Numbered from the stretch's first letter, positions 1 to 7,583 are shown. The stretch: 9,138 bases of DNA from Pseudomonadota bacterium (GCA_023411445.1 JAEYOT010000185.1:1-9138); one strand, 5' to 3'. Numbers and translations are program-made. The notes: generated by a model not told the origin, from the sequence alone.

Positions 1-1854
1 TGGCGCTAACGCTGCTCCGGCCGTCGCCAGCGAGAGCACGCTGCCGCCAAGGACCGGTACTGACCCGTCGGTAAAGCCGTCAACGGCGATCTTCCCATCC
101 ACGGCGGCACGAATCTCCCGTTCTTCGAGCCACTTTCGCACGTCTTCAATCAGTATGTTGAGGTGACACTCCACGTAGCGTCGAGCCACGCCTCTCGCTC
201 CGGGCCAGAGCTCACCAAAGAGTGAGTGCCGTAGCACCACGCCGGCGGCTCTACGCTGGTGGGTTACGACTCGCGCCTTAGGCAGCGGATCGAGGAACCT
301 CGGTGCCGCGGCACGCTCAGGAGCGCGCCAGTCCGGATCGCGCTTGATTTCACGGATCACGCGCTCGACATTGCGCTCAGCCACGGCAGCGATCGTATGG
401 GAGGGATTGACACCCGTGGAGCTCGGCAAGGCACTGCCGTCGAGCACGAACAGCCCTGGGTAACCATGGACCTCCCCCCATTCATTGAGGACGCCGCGTT
501 GAGGGTCCGTAGCCATGGTGCAGCCACCGAGGTTATGGACGGTCATGGGTCGACGCAGCCACCGCCAAAACGGGTTGACCCCCGCCCTGCCACCCAAGGC
601 TTCGGACAGCTGCTTGATGAAGTCCTCCTCGGCTGCGTAGAGCTCCGCGTTCCGGCGCACGCTCCAGGAGATGGAGACGTTTCGCGTTATCGGGTGCAGC
701 CTCAAGCGGCCGTCACTTCGGTCACGCCCCATAAGGAAGAAGATGCCGAGGCCAGGGTCGGATGGTCTGGCGAGAAGCGGAAGCGCTGCTTGCAGTCGTG
801 CTCCACCCAGCCAGTCATCCGGGTCGAAGGTAGAGATTCCGTCCATCGCACGAATCAGCCACGTCAATGCGATAGGAAAGCCGCCTTCCTCTACCAAGAA
901 CCAGGCGCCGTCCTCCTTAGATAGAATGGCGCTCGTGATGCTCGGCCCGTTCCAGCCCTCGAAGGGCTCTGCGGTATCGAACGCGAACGCAAGAAAGTCA
1001 CCGTTGGCGGAGTAGCGTTCGCCCAAGGCCTCGCTCAAGCGTGGGAGGCTGCGGTGCTCATCGCGACAGCGCAGCAACAGCTCCGTGGTGTTCAGCGCAC
1101 CGGCGCATAAGAAGACACGGCACGCGTCCAAGACATCCTGCGAGTTGGACTCGAGATCGTGGAGGTGGACGCGGTAGCCCGCGCTCGTGGAGGTGATATT
1201 CCAGACTTCGCTACGCGCGCGCACGTGGCAGCCAAGCCGCTCGGCGAGCGACAGGTAGTTCAGATCGAGCGTATTCTTGGCGCCAAGATTGCACCCAATC
1301 AGGCACTCACCGCAGTAAGTGCACGCGCTCTGAGGCTTACCAAAGCGATTGGTCGGCTCACCCTCCCCGAAGCGGACGGCCAGCGGCGGCAAGAAGTGCT
1401 GGTCGCTGCGTCCCATCGCTGCTGCAGCTGCGGCCATGCGCCGGGCCTTCGGGGGCAAGCCACGCGCCGAAGCGCTGACCTGCTGGAGATCGAGCATGTG
1501 CGCGACCAGGTCGTAGTAGGGGTCGAGGCGCTGGCGTGAATAGCCTTGCGGCCATCCACTCTGGAACACGTCCTCGGGCGCCCGCAGATGCACGTTGGCG
1601 TAGATGAGCGAGCCGCCGCCGTAGCCTGCGGCTTGCAGGACCATGACGTCGTCGAACGGACGGAAGTCCATCAAACCATGACCGGTTTGCCAAAACGTAT
1701 CCGGGCTCGTGAAATCGCGCGAGAACGAGCCGACCGGGTAACGCCGCCCGCGCTCGACACAGCAAACTCTTACGCCAGCCTGAGCCAGCCGGCACGAGGC
1801 GACGGCACCGCCGAAGCCGCTGCCGATCACGATGGCGTCGAACGTGCCTGGCAT
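1..1854 (-). CDS. GMC-family (cholesterol-oxidase-like) FAD oxidoreductase with C-terminal extension, 3' end outside window
   Basis: Partial gene: 618 codons are open from an ATG at 1854 to the window edge with no stop. The protein starts with a Rossmann FAD motif (GSGFGG, residues 11-16). The GMC signature GGGSLIYANV is at 79-88, then VHNLGGCTM at 439-447 and GVNPSHTIA at 481-489. By family knowledge, His440 and Asn483 correspond to the active-site His/Asn pair of Streptomyces cholesterol oxidase. Cys178, 181, 184 and 188 form C-x2-C-x2-C-x3-C ahead of GAKNTLDLNYL, as in the ChoD-like branch. The normal GMC core ends near residue 505, and at least 110 more residues follow. This tail resembles, from memory, the extension of large bacterial GMC oxidases. 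The family oxidises alcohols, including sterols, with FAD. No signal peptide is seen, so it is probably cytoplasmic. The start lies 7 bases after the luxC-like stop. The substrate is unknown, and 'cholesterol oxidase' should be read only as a family label. Confidence 0.9.
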   Translation of the reverse strand, partial: MPGTFDAIVIGSGFGGAVASCRLAQAGVRVCCVERGRRYPVGSFSRDFTSPDTFWQTGHGLMDFRPFDDVMVLQAAGYGGGSLIYANVHLRAPEDVFQSGWPQGYSRQRLDPYYDLVAHMLDLQQVSASARGLPPKARRMAAAAAAMGRSDQHFLPPLAVRFGEGEPTNRFGKPQSACTYCGECLIGCNLGAKNTLDLNYLSLAERLGCHVRARSEVWNITSTSAGYRVHLHDLESNSQDVLDACRVFLCAGALNTTELLLRCRDEHRSLPRLSEALGERYSANGDFLAFAFDTAEPFEGWNGPSITSAILSKEDGAWFLVEEGGFPIALTWLIRAMDGISTFDPDDWLGGARLQAALPLLARPSDPGLGIFFLMGRDRSDGRLRLHPITRNVSISWSVRRNAELYAAEEDFIKQLSEALGGRAGVNPFWRWLRRPMTVHNLGGCTMATDPQRGVLNEWGEVHGYPGLFVLDGSALPSSTGVNPSHTIAAVAERNVERVIREIKRDPDWRAPERAAAPRFLDPLPKARVVTHQRRAAGVVLRHSLFGELWPGARGVARRYVECHLNILIEDVRKWLEEREIRAAVDGKIAVDGFTDGSVPVLGGSVLSLATAGAALAP

Positions 1855-1858
1855 CGGG

Positions 1859-1864
1859 CTCCTA
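1859..1864 (-). promoter_or_regulatory. Shine-Dalgarno site of the GMC gene, overlapping the luxC-like stop
   Basis: On the minus strand the sequence reads TAGGAG, then CCCG, then ATG. TAG is the stop codon of the luxC-like gene, and it doubles as the first half of the ribosome binding site for the GMC gene. This fixes the GMC start at 1854 and suggests that translation of the two genes is coupled. Confidence 0.75.
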
Positions 1865-3472
1865 CGCTAGGTCGGACCAGCGCACCAGACTCCCGATGCA
1901 CGCATGGCCGTCGTGATGCCACATCATCGAAGGAGTCGGCATGAGACCTGGCCGGGTCGCGCGTGACGCGCCGAGCGAGGCCAGCTCGCTCGCCAGCGCT
2001 TGGCAACGTTGCTCGTCACCGGCCAGGGCCACGTTCTGCAAGCTGCTCGCATACTCCCGCAGTGACGCCGCCACTTGCTCGAGTGAGTCGACGCAGTGGA
2101 AGTGGAACAAACGATCGCCCAGGCGCTCGGGTCGGTAGCCACCAGTCGTGATCAGGCCTGCCCACGCGGGTCCGGGCTCCGGTCCGCGGATGAAACCGAC
2201 TTCATCGGGCTGGAACACCGAGCGCGTGTGCCAGCGTTCGACGGTCAAGCGTCGGGCAGCGGCGTCGTTGGCGTCGAGCGCGCGCCTGGGCAGCCACGTA
2301 CCCAGAGCGTTAGCGGCTTGAGACACGCTCGTGGCGAAGCTCTTGGCGGGCGCCAGAGACCCCTCCAGGAAGTACACGATAGGCGCCAGGCAGGCCTGAC
2401 CGTCGAACGCGCAGAAGTCATACGCGACACGCGGCGCCCAACGCTCGCCCAGCTCCAGAGCAGAGCGCTCCAGCACGCCCACGCCCATGCGATGGCTGTG
2501 GAGCAAGCGCGGAGTCTTGGATGGAAGGCGCTCAGCCAGCGCGGCCAGGGATTCATGGCTGCCGTAGGCGATCACGTGGCCCGAGGCAGCGTGCATTTCG
2601 CGCTCGAGCTCCACGGAGCCTCCCGGGAACCAGACGGCAGCCAGCGCGTCTTTGAGGGACGGGCACAGCTCGATGAGCGTGTCGAGGTAGAGCGAGGCAA
2701 AGATGGGCTCGTGCGTTGCCACCTTGGCCAGCACCGGCGACTTGACCGCCAGGCCCCGCATGTATGACAGGTGAGGCAGCGCTGGAATATTGCTCGAGAA
2801 TACTGCAGTGAGCAGGTCCGGCCCAAACGCTCGTGCGCGGCTGGTCTCGCCGCTCACGGTCCAAGCCGGACGGTCCAGCACGGCGGGGTTACCGAGCTCC
2901 ACGAGCAACGTGCGCCACAGGTCGAGTCGTCGGGACGAGCGCATTTCGAGATCGATGGAGTGGATCACCATCTCTCGAGAGAAGCCCGTGTAGCGGTGGA
3001 TGGCTTCGATCGCGAGCGAGCGATGGGCGTATTCAGGATCGAGCCATTTCAACGAAGCGCGGTCGAGCACGTCGAGAATACGTCGGATTGGTAGCTCGCG
3101 GAGCGCTCGTAGGCCCTTGTCACGCAGCCACTCGCTCGTAGCTCGGAGGGCAGCCGGCGTTACTTGTTGGCTCGTCAGCGTAAGCTGCTCGCGGCAAGAC
3201 GCAGGCAGCTCGACCAGATCCCGAGGCGACGCCTGAGGCAACCGCGAAACGACCAGCGACAGCCGCTGCCCCGCGTAGCGCTCTTTGACGAGGCTCGCTT
3301 CAGCGCGGATCCGCTCAAGCTCCCGCCGCGGCAAGACCGAGGGAGAGCGCCGATCGAGCCTCTCCGCAACGACGTGCAACGCGCTGGGTATGCCGTGGCC
3401 GACACGTAGCCGGTGCAGCATCAGGTCCAACGGAACGAGAGCCTTCTTGGTGGCTTCAGCCAGCAGCGTCAC
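1862..3472 (-). CDS. luxC: LuxC-type acyl-CoA reductase
   Basis: Predicted 536-residue member of the LuxC acyl-CoA reductase family, an aldehyde-dehydrogenase relative that reduces an activated acyl group to an aldehyde with NADPH, usually together with LuxE. From the GTG at 3472, SSNIPALPHLSYMRGLAVKS spans about 226-245 (nucleotide-binding/core region). AYDFCAFDGQACLAPIVYF spans about 350-368, where Cys361 aligns with the expected catalytic cysteine. The C-terminal family signature WHHDGHACIGSLVRW is at about 518-532. The first ~100 residues are poorly conserved, which makes the protein somewhat longer than the usual ~480. I chose GTG 3472 over the upstream GTG 3484 because a GGAGGA site sits just before it and it gives the GTGA overlap with the luxE-like stop used at neighbouring junctions. 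No luxA or luxB luciferase gene is present, so the role is probably biosynthetic rather than light production. The acyl substrate is unknown. Confidence 0.9.
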   Translation of the reverse strand: MTLLAEATKKALVPLDLMLHRLRVGHGIPSALHVVAERLDRRSPSVLPRRELERIRAEASLVKERYAGQRLSLVVSRLPQASPRDLVELPASCREQLTLTSQQVTPAALRATSEWLRDKGLRALRELPIRRILDVLDRASLKWLDPEYAHRSLAIEAIHRYTGFSREMVIHSIDLEMRSSRRLDLWRTLLVELGNPAVLDRPAWTVSGETSRARAFGPDLLTAVFSSNIPALPHLSYMRGLAVKSPVLAKVATHEPIFASLYLDTLIELCPSLKDALAAVWFPGGSVELEREMHAASGHVIAYGSHESLAALAERLPSKTPRLLHSHRMGVGVLERSALELGERWAPRVAYDFCAFDGQACLAPIVYFLEGSLAPAKSFATSVSQAANALGTWLPRRALDANDAAARRLTVERWHTRSVFQPDEVGFIRGPEPGPAWAGLITTGGYRPERLGDRLFHFHCVDSLEQVAASLREYASSLQNVALAGDEQRCQALASELASLGASRATRPGLMPTPSMMWHHDGHACIGSLVRWSDLA

Positions 3473-4578
3473 GACTTCCTCCACAGCTCGTCAGCGGTGA
3501 GAGAGCAGCCGCGCGGGTCCGTCCCCCGCGCTCGGCCGAGGATCTGGAAGCCTCGCTCGACACGCCGCGCCAGATCATCGCTGAGCAGCCCAATGGGACG
3601 CGAAAAGTTCGCCAAGTCGACGTGCGCCAGCAAGCCGACCTCCCCCAGCTCGACCTCGCGCGATGGGTCCTCTGGCGCGACCACCCAGCTTCGCATCCAG
3701 CCTGGAGCCGCTTTGGTGCCGCTGTCAGCGCCAGGCACGTCGTACACCTGGCTGGCCAGCTCCGTCATACCAAGCAGGTTGACGATCCGCGCGACATCGA
3801 AGCCCAAGAGAGCGCGAGCGCACTCGCCTAGCTCCGCGGCAGAAATCTCACGAGAGCGGCCCTTGAAGCCGCCGGCGTGCAACAGGCGCGACCCGGGCGG
3901 GACCTTGAGCCTGCGCGAAGCCTCACGCTGCGCATCGAAGAGGTGGACGAAGGAGAACGAAGCGCCAACCAGGACGATGGGGCAAGCATCTTGCTGCGCC
4001 CGCTCCACCTCACGCGACAACTTGGCCAAGTCCACGCCCTGCGTGGTCGCGAGCGAGATCAGGTCGCCGTCGCCGAAGCGGCGACCGATGACGTCCAGCC
4101 CGTGCACCATGATCAGGTGGGGAGCAGCCTGCACCGGCGGCGCGAGCGAAAGGATGCGCCAGCGCTCGCCATCGGCGAACAAGTTTCGTTGCGCGTTGGC
4201 GACGATGGCCGCAGCCATAACGTCCAGGCCCAAGGCATCGAAAGCGGCGACGCCATGACCTCGCTCGGTGGTGCCGCTGGTCGAGAAGCGCCGAACCGTC
4301 TGCTGAGGCGTGGCCGTCAATTCGAGCAACTTGAAGGCTTCGACGGGAAGTAGCGGAAGGTCGCGGTGGCCGCGAACTCGACCGACCGCGACGTGGCGAC
4401 TTTCACAGTAAGCCCGATATTTCGGCATAGCGTCCCAGTGCCAGCGAAAGGTGCGCAGCGCGAGCTCTTCGAAATCTAGGTCCGACCGGGAGCCAGAGAT
4501 GAACGCGAGCACGTCCGTTCCGAGGTCCTCGGAGCACCGTCGCTGCCTCATCGGCTCAGGCGCTGCCATGGATGTCAC
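3469..4578 (-). CDS. luxE: LuxE-type acyl-protein synthetase
   Basis: Predicted 369-residue LuxE-family adenylating enzyme. It activates a carboxylic acid with ATP as acyl-AMP, moves the acyl group to its own cysteine, and hands it to the LuxC partner for reduction. The phosphate-loop-like STSGTT is at 99-104, LLHAGGFKG at 232-240, LLGMTELASQ at 268-277 and GFQILGRARG at 343-352. Cys358 lies in RGCSL, 12 residues from the C-terminus, where the acyl-accepting cysteine of Vibrio/Photobacterium LuxE is found (family knowledge). Length matches the family (~370). The start is a GTG overlapping the preceding stop as GTGA, with GGAGGG upstream. An ATG nine bases further in is a less well spaced alternative. 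Being immediately followed by the luxC-like gene implies a two-part acid reductase. Substrate preference cannot be read from the sequence. Confidence 0.9.
   Translation of the reverse strand: MTSMAAPEPMRQRRCSEDLGTDVLAFISGSRSDLDFEELALRTFRWHWDAMPKYRAYCESRHVAVGRVRGHRDLPLLPVEAFKLLELTATPQQTVRRFSTSGTTERGHGVAAFDALGLDVMAAAIVANAQRNLFADGERWRILSLAPPVQAAPHLIMVHGLDVIGRRFGDGDLISLATTQGVDLAKLSREVERAQQDACPIVLVGASFSFVHLFDAQREASRRLKVPPGSRLLHAGGFKGRSREISAAELGECARALLGFDVARIVNLLGMTELASQVYDVPGADSGTKAAPGWMRSWVVAPEDPSREVELGEVGLLAHVDLANFSRPIGLLSDDLARRVERGFQILGRARGTDPRGCSLTADELWRKS
3477..3482 (-). promoter_or_regulatory. Shine-Dalgarno site that decides the luxC-like start
   Basis: The minus strand reads GGAGGA, then AGTC, then GTGA. 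The GTG at 3472 has ideal spacing. The in-frame GTG at 3484 overlaps the site itself and has only weak purine sequence upstream. This favours a 536-residue protein over a 540-residue one. Confidence 0.65.
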
Positions 4579-5855
4579 GGTGGCCCTCCGCGCACGGTCG
4601 CCAGCTTCATCTCCAGTAGTCGCGTCACGACGCTTGCCACGTCTGACACTGGCAACGCGGCACGCGCTGCCACGACTTCCACCGCGTGCGCCCCCTCGCC
4701 CATGGCAGACAGGGCGCTCAGCGTCCGGCGCGCCGTGACGAGCCCCTGCGGCGCCGCGCGCTGATCTAGGGCAGCCAGGATGGTGGGGACGGAGACCAAG
4801 AGCTCGGCGCGGGTACCCCGGCCCACGGCGGGCAAATCAGGGTTGGCGTCGGTCAAGGGCTCGTCGCGTCCGTAGTACGCGAAGAGCGGCGCTTCGCAGC
4901 CGAACTTGGCGCGATAAACGAAGCGATACGCTTCAAAGCCGGCCACGATGCCCTCGCCGATCGCAGCGCCCGCGCAGGCCGGCATGCCTGTTGCGTCGCC
5001 AGCCGCGAACAGGCCGGGGATGTTGGTTCGCTGCTTGCGGTCCACGACGATGAAGCCGCTCTCGTCCAACACCAGCTCGGGGCAGCTCACGCTGCGCGAT
5101 GGGCGAACCTCGTACGAAAGGAAGTCCACCACCAGCAGGTCAGCCGGCAGCTGTCGTGTGCCGCCGTCGCTTCCGACGATGTGGACGCTAGTGAGGCGCT
5201 CCCCTCCCTCGAGGTTGCTCACGATGCCATGGAAGACGTCATCTCTAACTAAGCCGCTGGGCTCAGATACTCCCACGATGGGCTCGAGCACGAAGCTCAC
5301 CTGGGTGCCCGGCGCGCGGTGCTCATCCACGAACGCGATCAAGTTCGTGAGCTTGTCGCTGCCTACGAATACGATGTGTCGATATTCCCCGCTCGACACC
5401 CAGCGCTTGACCTTGCTGGCGGCCCATTCGAAGCCCATGCTGGTGGCGGTGACGCCGCGGTTCCAGAGCTCGGCTTCTCGATGCAGCGTCTTCATGCCAC
5501 AGGCCAGAATGACGGCGTGCGCGCTGACCCGCTGTCCCGAGTCTAGCGAGACGGAGAGAGCGCCGTCCTCGCCGTGCGCGATGGCACAGGCCCGCTGCCG
5601 GAGCTGCGGAATCTCGAGGCGCTCCAGGTCAGAGACGAGCAACGGCTCGATCGTCTCGTTCGTATAAATCCAGGCTGGCCCGGTCATGATGCAGGTGCCC
5701 ATGCGCGTGAGCCCGCCCGCAGGTGCCGGATCGATGATGGCGACCTTGCAGGGGATGGCGTGGTGGCGCTTGACCCAACGCGCCCGCGTTGCCGCAGCAA
5801 TGCCAGCAGGGCCGGCGCCGACGACCAGCAGATCATAGTCCGCTGAGCGAGTCAC
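4575..5855 (-). CDS. Thioredoxin-reductase-like FAD oxidoreductase lacking the CxxC, with a C-terminal extension
   Basis: 426-residue flavoprotein. The N-terminal FAD-binding motif [12 protein letters not shown] is at 11-22, and the second FAD motif [13 protein letters not shown] is at 278-290, followed by an [13 protein letters not shown] helix; this layout matches the thioredoxin-reductase group. Two expected elements are missing. Where the family has a redox-active CxxC after GV, this protein reads [10 protein letters not shown] (135-144). The second Rossmann motif, normally GGGxSA, is VGSDKLTNL (164-172), so NADPH binding and disulfide reduction look unlikely. About 100 residues follow the usual end, from about 325. 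The last part (about 375-426) reads like a small winged-helix fold, which is a guess from its helix pattern. The GTG start overlaps the leuD-like stop as GTGA, with GGAG eight bases upstream. It may oxidise or dehydrogenate a pathway intermediate using FAD alone. The specific function is unknown. Confidence 0.85.
   Translation of the reverse strand: MTRSADYDLLVVGAGPAGIAAATRARWVKRHHAIPCKVAIIDPAPAGGLTRMGTCIMTGPAWIYTNETIEPLLVSDLERLEIPQLRQRACAIAHGEDGALSVSLDSGQRVSAHAVILACGMKTLHREAELWNRGVTATSMGFEWAASKVKRWVSSGEYRHIVFVGSDKLTNLIAFVDEHRAPGTQVSFVLEPIVGVSEPSGLVRDDVFHGIVSNLEGGERLTSVHIVGSDGGTRQLPADLLVVDFLSYEVRPSRSVSCPELVLDESGFIVVDRKQRTNIPGLFAAGDATGMPACAGAAIGEGIVAGFEAYRFVYRAKFGCEAPLFAYYGRDEPLTDANPDLPAVGRGTRAELLVSVPTILAALDQRAAPQGLVTARRTLSALSAMGEGAHAVEVVAARAALPVSDVASVVTRLLEMKLATVRGGPP
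4584..4589 (-). promoter_or_regulatory. Shine-Dalgarno site for the GTG start of the luxE-like gene
   Basis: The minus strand reads GGAGGG, then CCACC, then GTGACA. The strong site and spacing support GTG at 4578 over the ATG at 4569. The site lies within the last codons of the flavoprotein gene, so the two are probably translationally coupled. Confidence 0.7.
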
Positions 5856-6346
5856 TCTAGCAGCTCCAACAAGCCGCCGGCCGCCCAGATGCGGCGAACG
5901 AAGCTGCTGCTGCGCGCCAGCTCGATCTCCCTGCCTCGGGCGTCGAAGACCAAAGCAGGCAGGCAGAGCGTGAGCTCGTCACCGGTGCGAATGTGGCCGA
6001 GCGCGCTCGCGTCGCGCGGACGCAAGCACGGCAGGCCCAAGTTGGTCGCGCTACGAAAGAAGATGCGCGCAAAATCCACGGCCAAGATCGCGACGATGCC
6101 GTTGAGCAGCAGGCTACGAACGCTGGTTTCCCGACTGGAGCCGCAGCCGAAGTTGCGACCGGCCACGATGACGTCTCCGGGACGAACGAGGGACTGCCAG
6201 CGCGGCTCGATGCCGTGGAACAGCCCAGCCTTGACCACCTCTGGGTCGAGCGAAAAAAATTGGGGCGGATGCAAGACGTCGGTGTTCAGGTCATCTCCGA
6301 CGACCCAAGCCCGACCTCGCGCTGGCTGCTGCGCGGGCTCAACCAT
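5852..6346 (-). CDS. leuD: LeuD-type hydro-lyase small subunit (3-isopropylmalate / homoaconitate dehydratase family)
   Basis: 164-residue swivel-domain subunit of an aconitase-superfamily enzyme that moves a hydroxyl group between neighbouring carbons by dehydration and rehydration. [11 protein letters not shown] at 63-73 is the family signature, DDLNTD is at 18-23, and [16 protein letters not shown] is at 91-106. The length (~165) fits the short archaeal-type small subunit. The frame is open upstream to 6436, but that part is the shadow of the large-subunit gene. The ATG at 6346 gives the expected N-terminus and an 8-base overlap with the large-subunit stop. No strong Shine-Dalgarno is seen, so it probably depends on coupling. 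The substrate loop reads FFSL at 30-33, instead of the YLRT reported for homoaconitases or the YLVY reported for an isopropylmalate isomerase (from memory). No charged residue is there to hold a distal carboxylate. The true substrate is uncertain. Confidence 0.9.
   Translation of the reverse strand: MVEPAQQPARGRAWVVGDDLNTDVLHPPQFFSLDPEVVKAGLFHGIEPRWQSLVRPGDVIVAGRNFGCGSSRETSVRSLLLNGIVAILAVDFARIFFRSATNLGLPCLRPRDASALGHIRTGDELTLCLPALVFDARGREIELARSSSFVRRIWAAGGLLELLE
5864..5867 (-). promoter_or_regulatory. Shine-Dalgarno site for the GTG start of the flavoprotein gene
   Basis: GGAG lies eight bases before the GTG at 5855, inside the final codons of the leuD-like gene. It supports this start and the GTGA overlap. 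The site is moderate in strength. Confidence 0.5.
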
Positions 6347-7583
6347 GGCTAACGAGCCGCCCTTCCAGCGCCGCGTACGCGACCGTACGCGCGCTGGCCA
6401 AGTACGTTTGGCTAGCCGGGTGCCCCATGCGTCCACGAAAGTTCCGGCTCGAGGTCGAGACGCAGACGTCTTCGCTGCTCAGGAGCCCCTTGTCGATGCC
6501 GCCGCAGGGACCGCAGCTGGTCTGGTTGAAGCAGGCACCGGCGGCGCTCAGCTTCTCGACGTAACCGAGCTTCAGCGCGGCGTCGAAGACGCGAGCGGAA
6601 GCCGGGATCACCACGAAGCGGACGTCCTCATGCACGCGCTGGCCAGCCAGCACGTCCGCGGCGACGCGCAGATCTTCCAGGCGACCGCTCGAGCAGGAGC
6701 CGAGGAAAGCATGAGTGATTTTAGTGCCTGACAGCTCGCGAAGTGGCGCAACGTTGGCCGGAGAGTACGGCTTCGCCACCAGTGGCTCGAGTTGCGAGAG
6801 GTTCAGCTCGACCTCACGCTCGTAGCTTGCGTCAGCGGCAGGCAGCGGCATTTGCTCCGGCTCTTGCCCATCGCGCGCGGCCAAGTAGGCTCGCGTGACC
6901 GCGTCGGGCACGAACAACCCAAACTTGGCCCCACATTCCACCACCATGTTCGAAATCGCGAAGCGGTCGTCCTGCCTCAGCTTTACGCTCGCTCGGTCGT
7001 GAAACTCCATCGCGCGGTACTGCGCGCCGTGCTCGCCGAGCCGTGCCAGGAGCGCCAGGATTACGTCCCGACCCGAGCAAGCCGAGGGCAACTCGCCTCC
7101 TAACGTGACCTTGATGGACGGGGGTTTGCGCAGCCACGTCGTTCCCGTCGCCAGGGCATAGATGATGTCAGTCGTGCCCATGCCGGTGCAGCACGCGCCG
7201 AGCGCGCCGCCCATCACGGTGTGACTGTCAGCACCGACGATCACGGCACCAGGTTGGCACAGCCGGTGCTCGACCAGCAGCTGGTGGCAGATACCGCGAT
7301 CGATCGCCAAGTTTTCCACGCCCAATCTGCGCGCGAAGGAGATGAAGTGTCGAGAAAGGCTGGCGCGCTCGATGCTGGCCGGCGGCGAGAAGTGATCGTT
7401 CACGAACAAGACCTTGGAGGTGTCCCAGACGCGTAGGCCCCGCCGCTCGAAGGTATCGATCAAGAGCGCGACGGTGGCGTCGTGACCGAGCACTGCGTCG
7501 AGCTCGACAGCGACGTACTCGTCGTCCGTCTGCGCGTCCAGGGCACGGCGCTCGAGGATGACGTCGCTCAGGGCTCCAGCCAA
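6339..7583 (-). CDS. leuC: LeuC-type hydro-lyase large subunit (3-isopropylmalate / homoaconitate dehydratase family)
   Basis: 414-residue large subunit, the usual length for the archaeal-type LeuC/HacA group (~420). VNDHFSPP is at 61-68, [15 protein letters not shown] at 116-130 and [17 protein letters not shown] at 208-224. The three expected 4Fe-4S ligands are Cys297 ([11 protein letters not shown]), Cys357 and Cys360 (TSCGPCGG). [10 protein letters not shown] is at 378-387. Two conserved spots deviate: GSCSSG replaces the common GSCTNG, and the usual N-R-N-F reads S-R-N-F. The start is TTG at 7583, 16 bases inside the upstream gene. It has GGAGG four bases before it, and [13 protein letters not shown] aligns with the normal N-terminus of the family. 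With the following small subunit it should form a cytoplasmic iron-sulfur hydro-lyase acting on the condensing enzyme's product. Whether it handles isopropylmalate, homocitrate or another 2-substituted malate is open. Confidence 0.93.
   Translation of the reverse strand: MAGALSDVILERRALDAQTDDEYVAVELDAVLGHDATVALLIDTFERRGLRVWDTSKVLFVNDHFSPPASIERASLSRHFISFARRLGVENLAIDRGICHQLLVEHRLCQPGAVIVGADSHTVMGGALGACCTGMGTTDIIYALATGTTWLRKPPSIKVTLGGELPSACSGRDVILALLARLGEHGAQYRAMEFHDRASVKLRQDDRFAISNMVVECGAKFGLFVPDAVTRAYLAARDGQEPEQMPLPAADASYEREVELNLSQLEPLVAKPYSPANVAPLRELSGTKITHAFLGSCSSGRLEDLRVAADVLAGQRVHEDVRFVVIPASARVFDAALKLGYVEKLSAAGACFNQTSCGPCGGIDKGLLSSEDVCVSTSSRNFRGRMGHPASQTYLASARTVAYAALEGRLVSHG

Noticed and set aside
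259..924. Plus-strand open frame of 221 codons
   Set aside because: It lies opposite the GMC gene, whose minus-strand translation has clear family motifs across the region. The plus-strand product shows no recognisable domain and is a GC-rich shadow frame.
2096..2767. Plus-strand open frame of 223 codons
   Set aside because: It is fully antisense to the LuxC-type gene, which has conserved motifs throughout. Its composition is typical of a shadow frame, and no convincing ribosome site was noted.
3473..3484. Upstream GTG (3484) as the LuxC-type start
   Set aside because: It is possible but overlaps the GGAGGA site that is ideally placed for the GTG at 3472, and the latter reproduces the GTGA junction of neighbouring genes. 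The difference is only four residues.
3413..4258. Plus-strand open frame of 281 codons
   Set aside because: It is antisense to the LuxE-type gene. The product is low-complexity, rich in Ser, Arg and Pro, as expected for the complement of a GC-rich gene.
1862..4578. Bioluminescence (lux) operon
   Set aside because: LuxC- and LuxE-type genes are present, but there is no luxA, luxB, luxD or luxG-like gene and the neighbours belong to unrelated biosynthetic families.
6347..6436. N-terminal extension of the LeuD-type protein to 6436
   Set aside because: The 30 extra residues are Arg-rich, have no family match and are the shadow of the large-subunit gene. The ATG at 6346 gives the standard LeuD N-terminus and length.
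5889..6731. Plus-strand open frame of 280 codons spanning the leuC/leuD-like junction
   Set aside because: It crosses two well-supported minus-strand genes and has no family motif.
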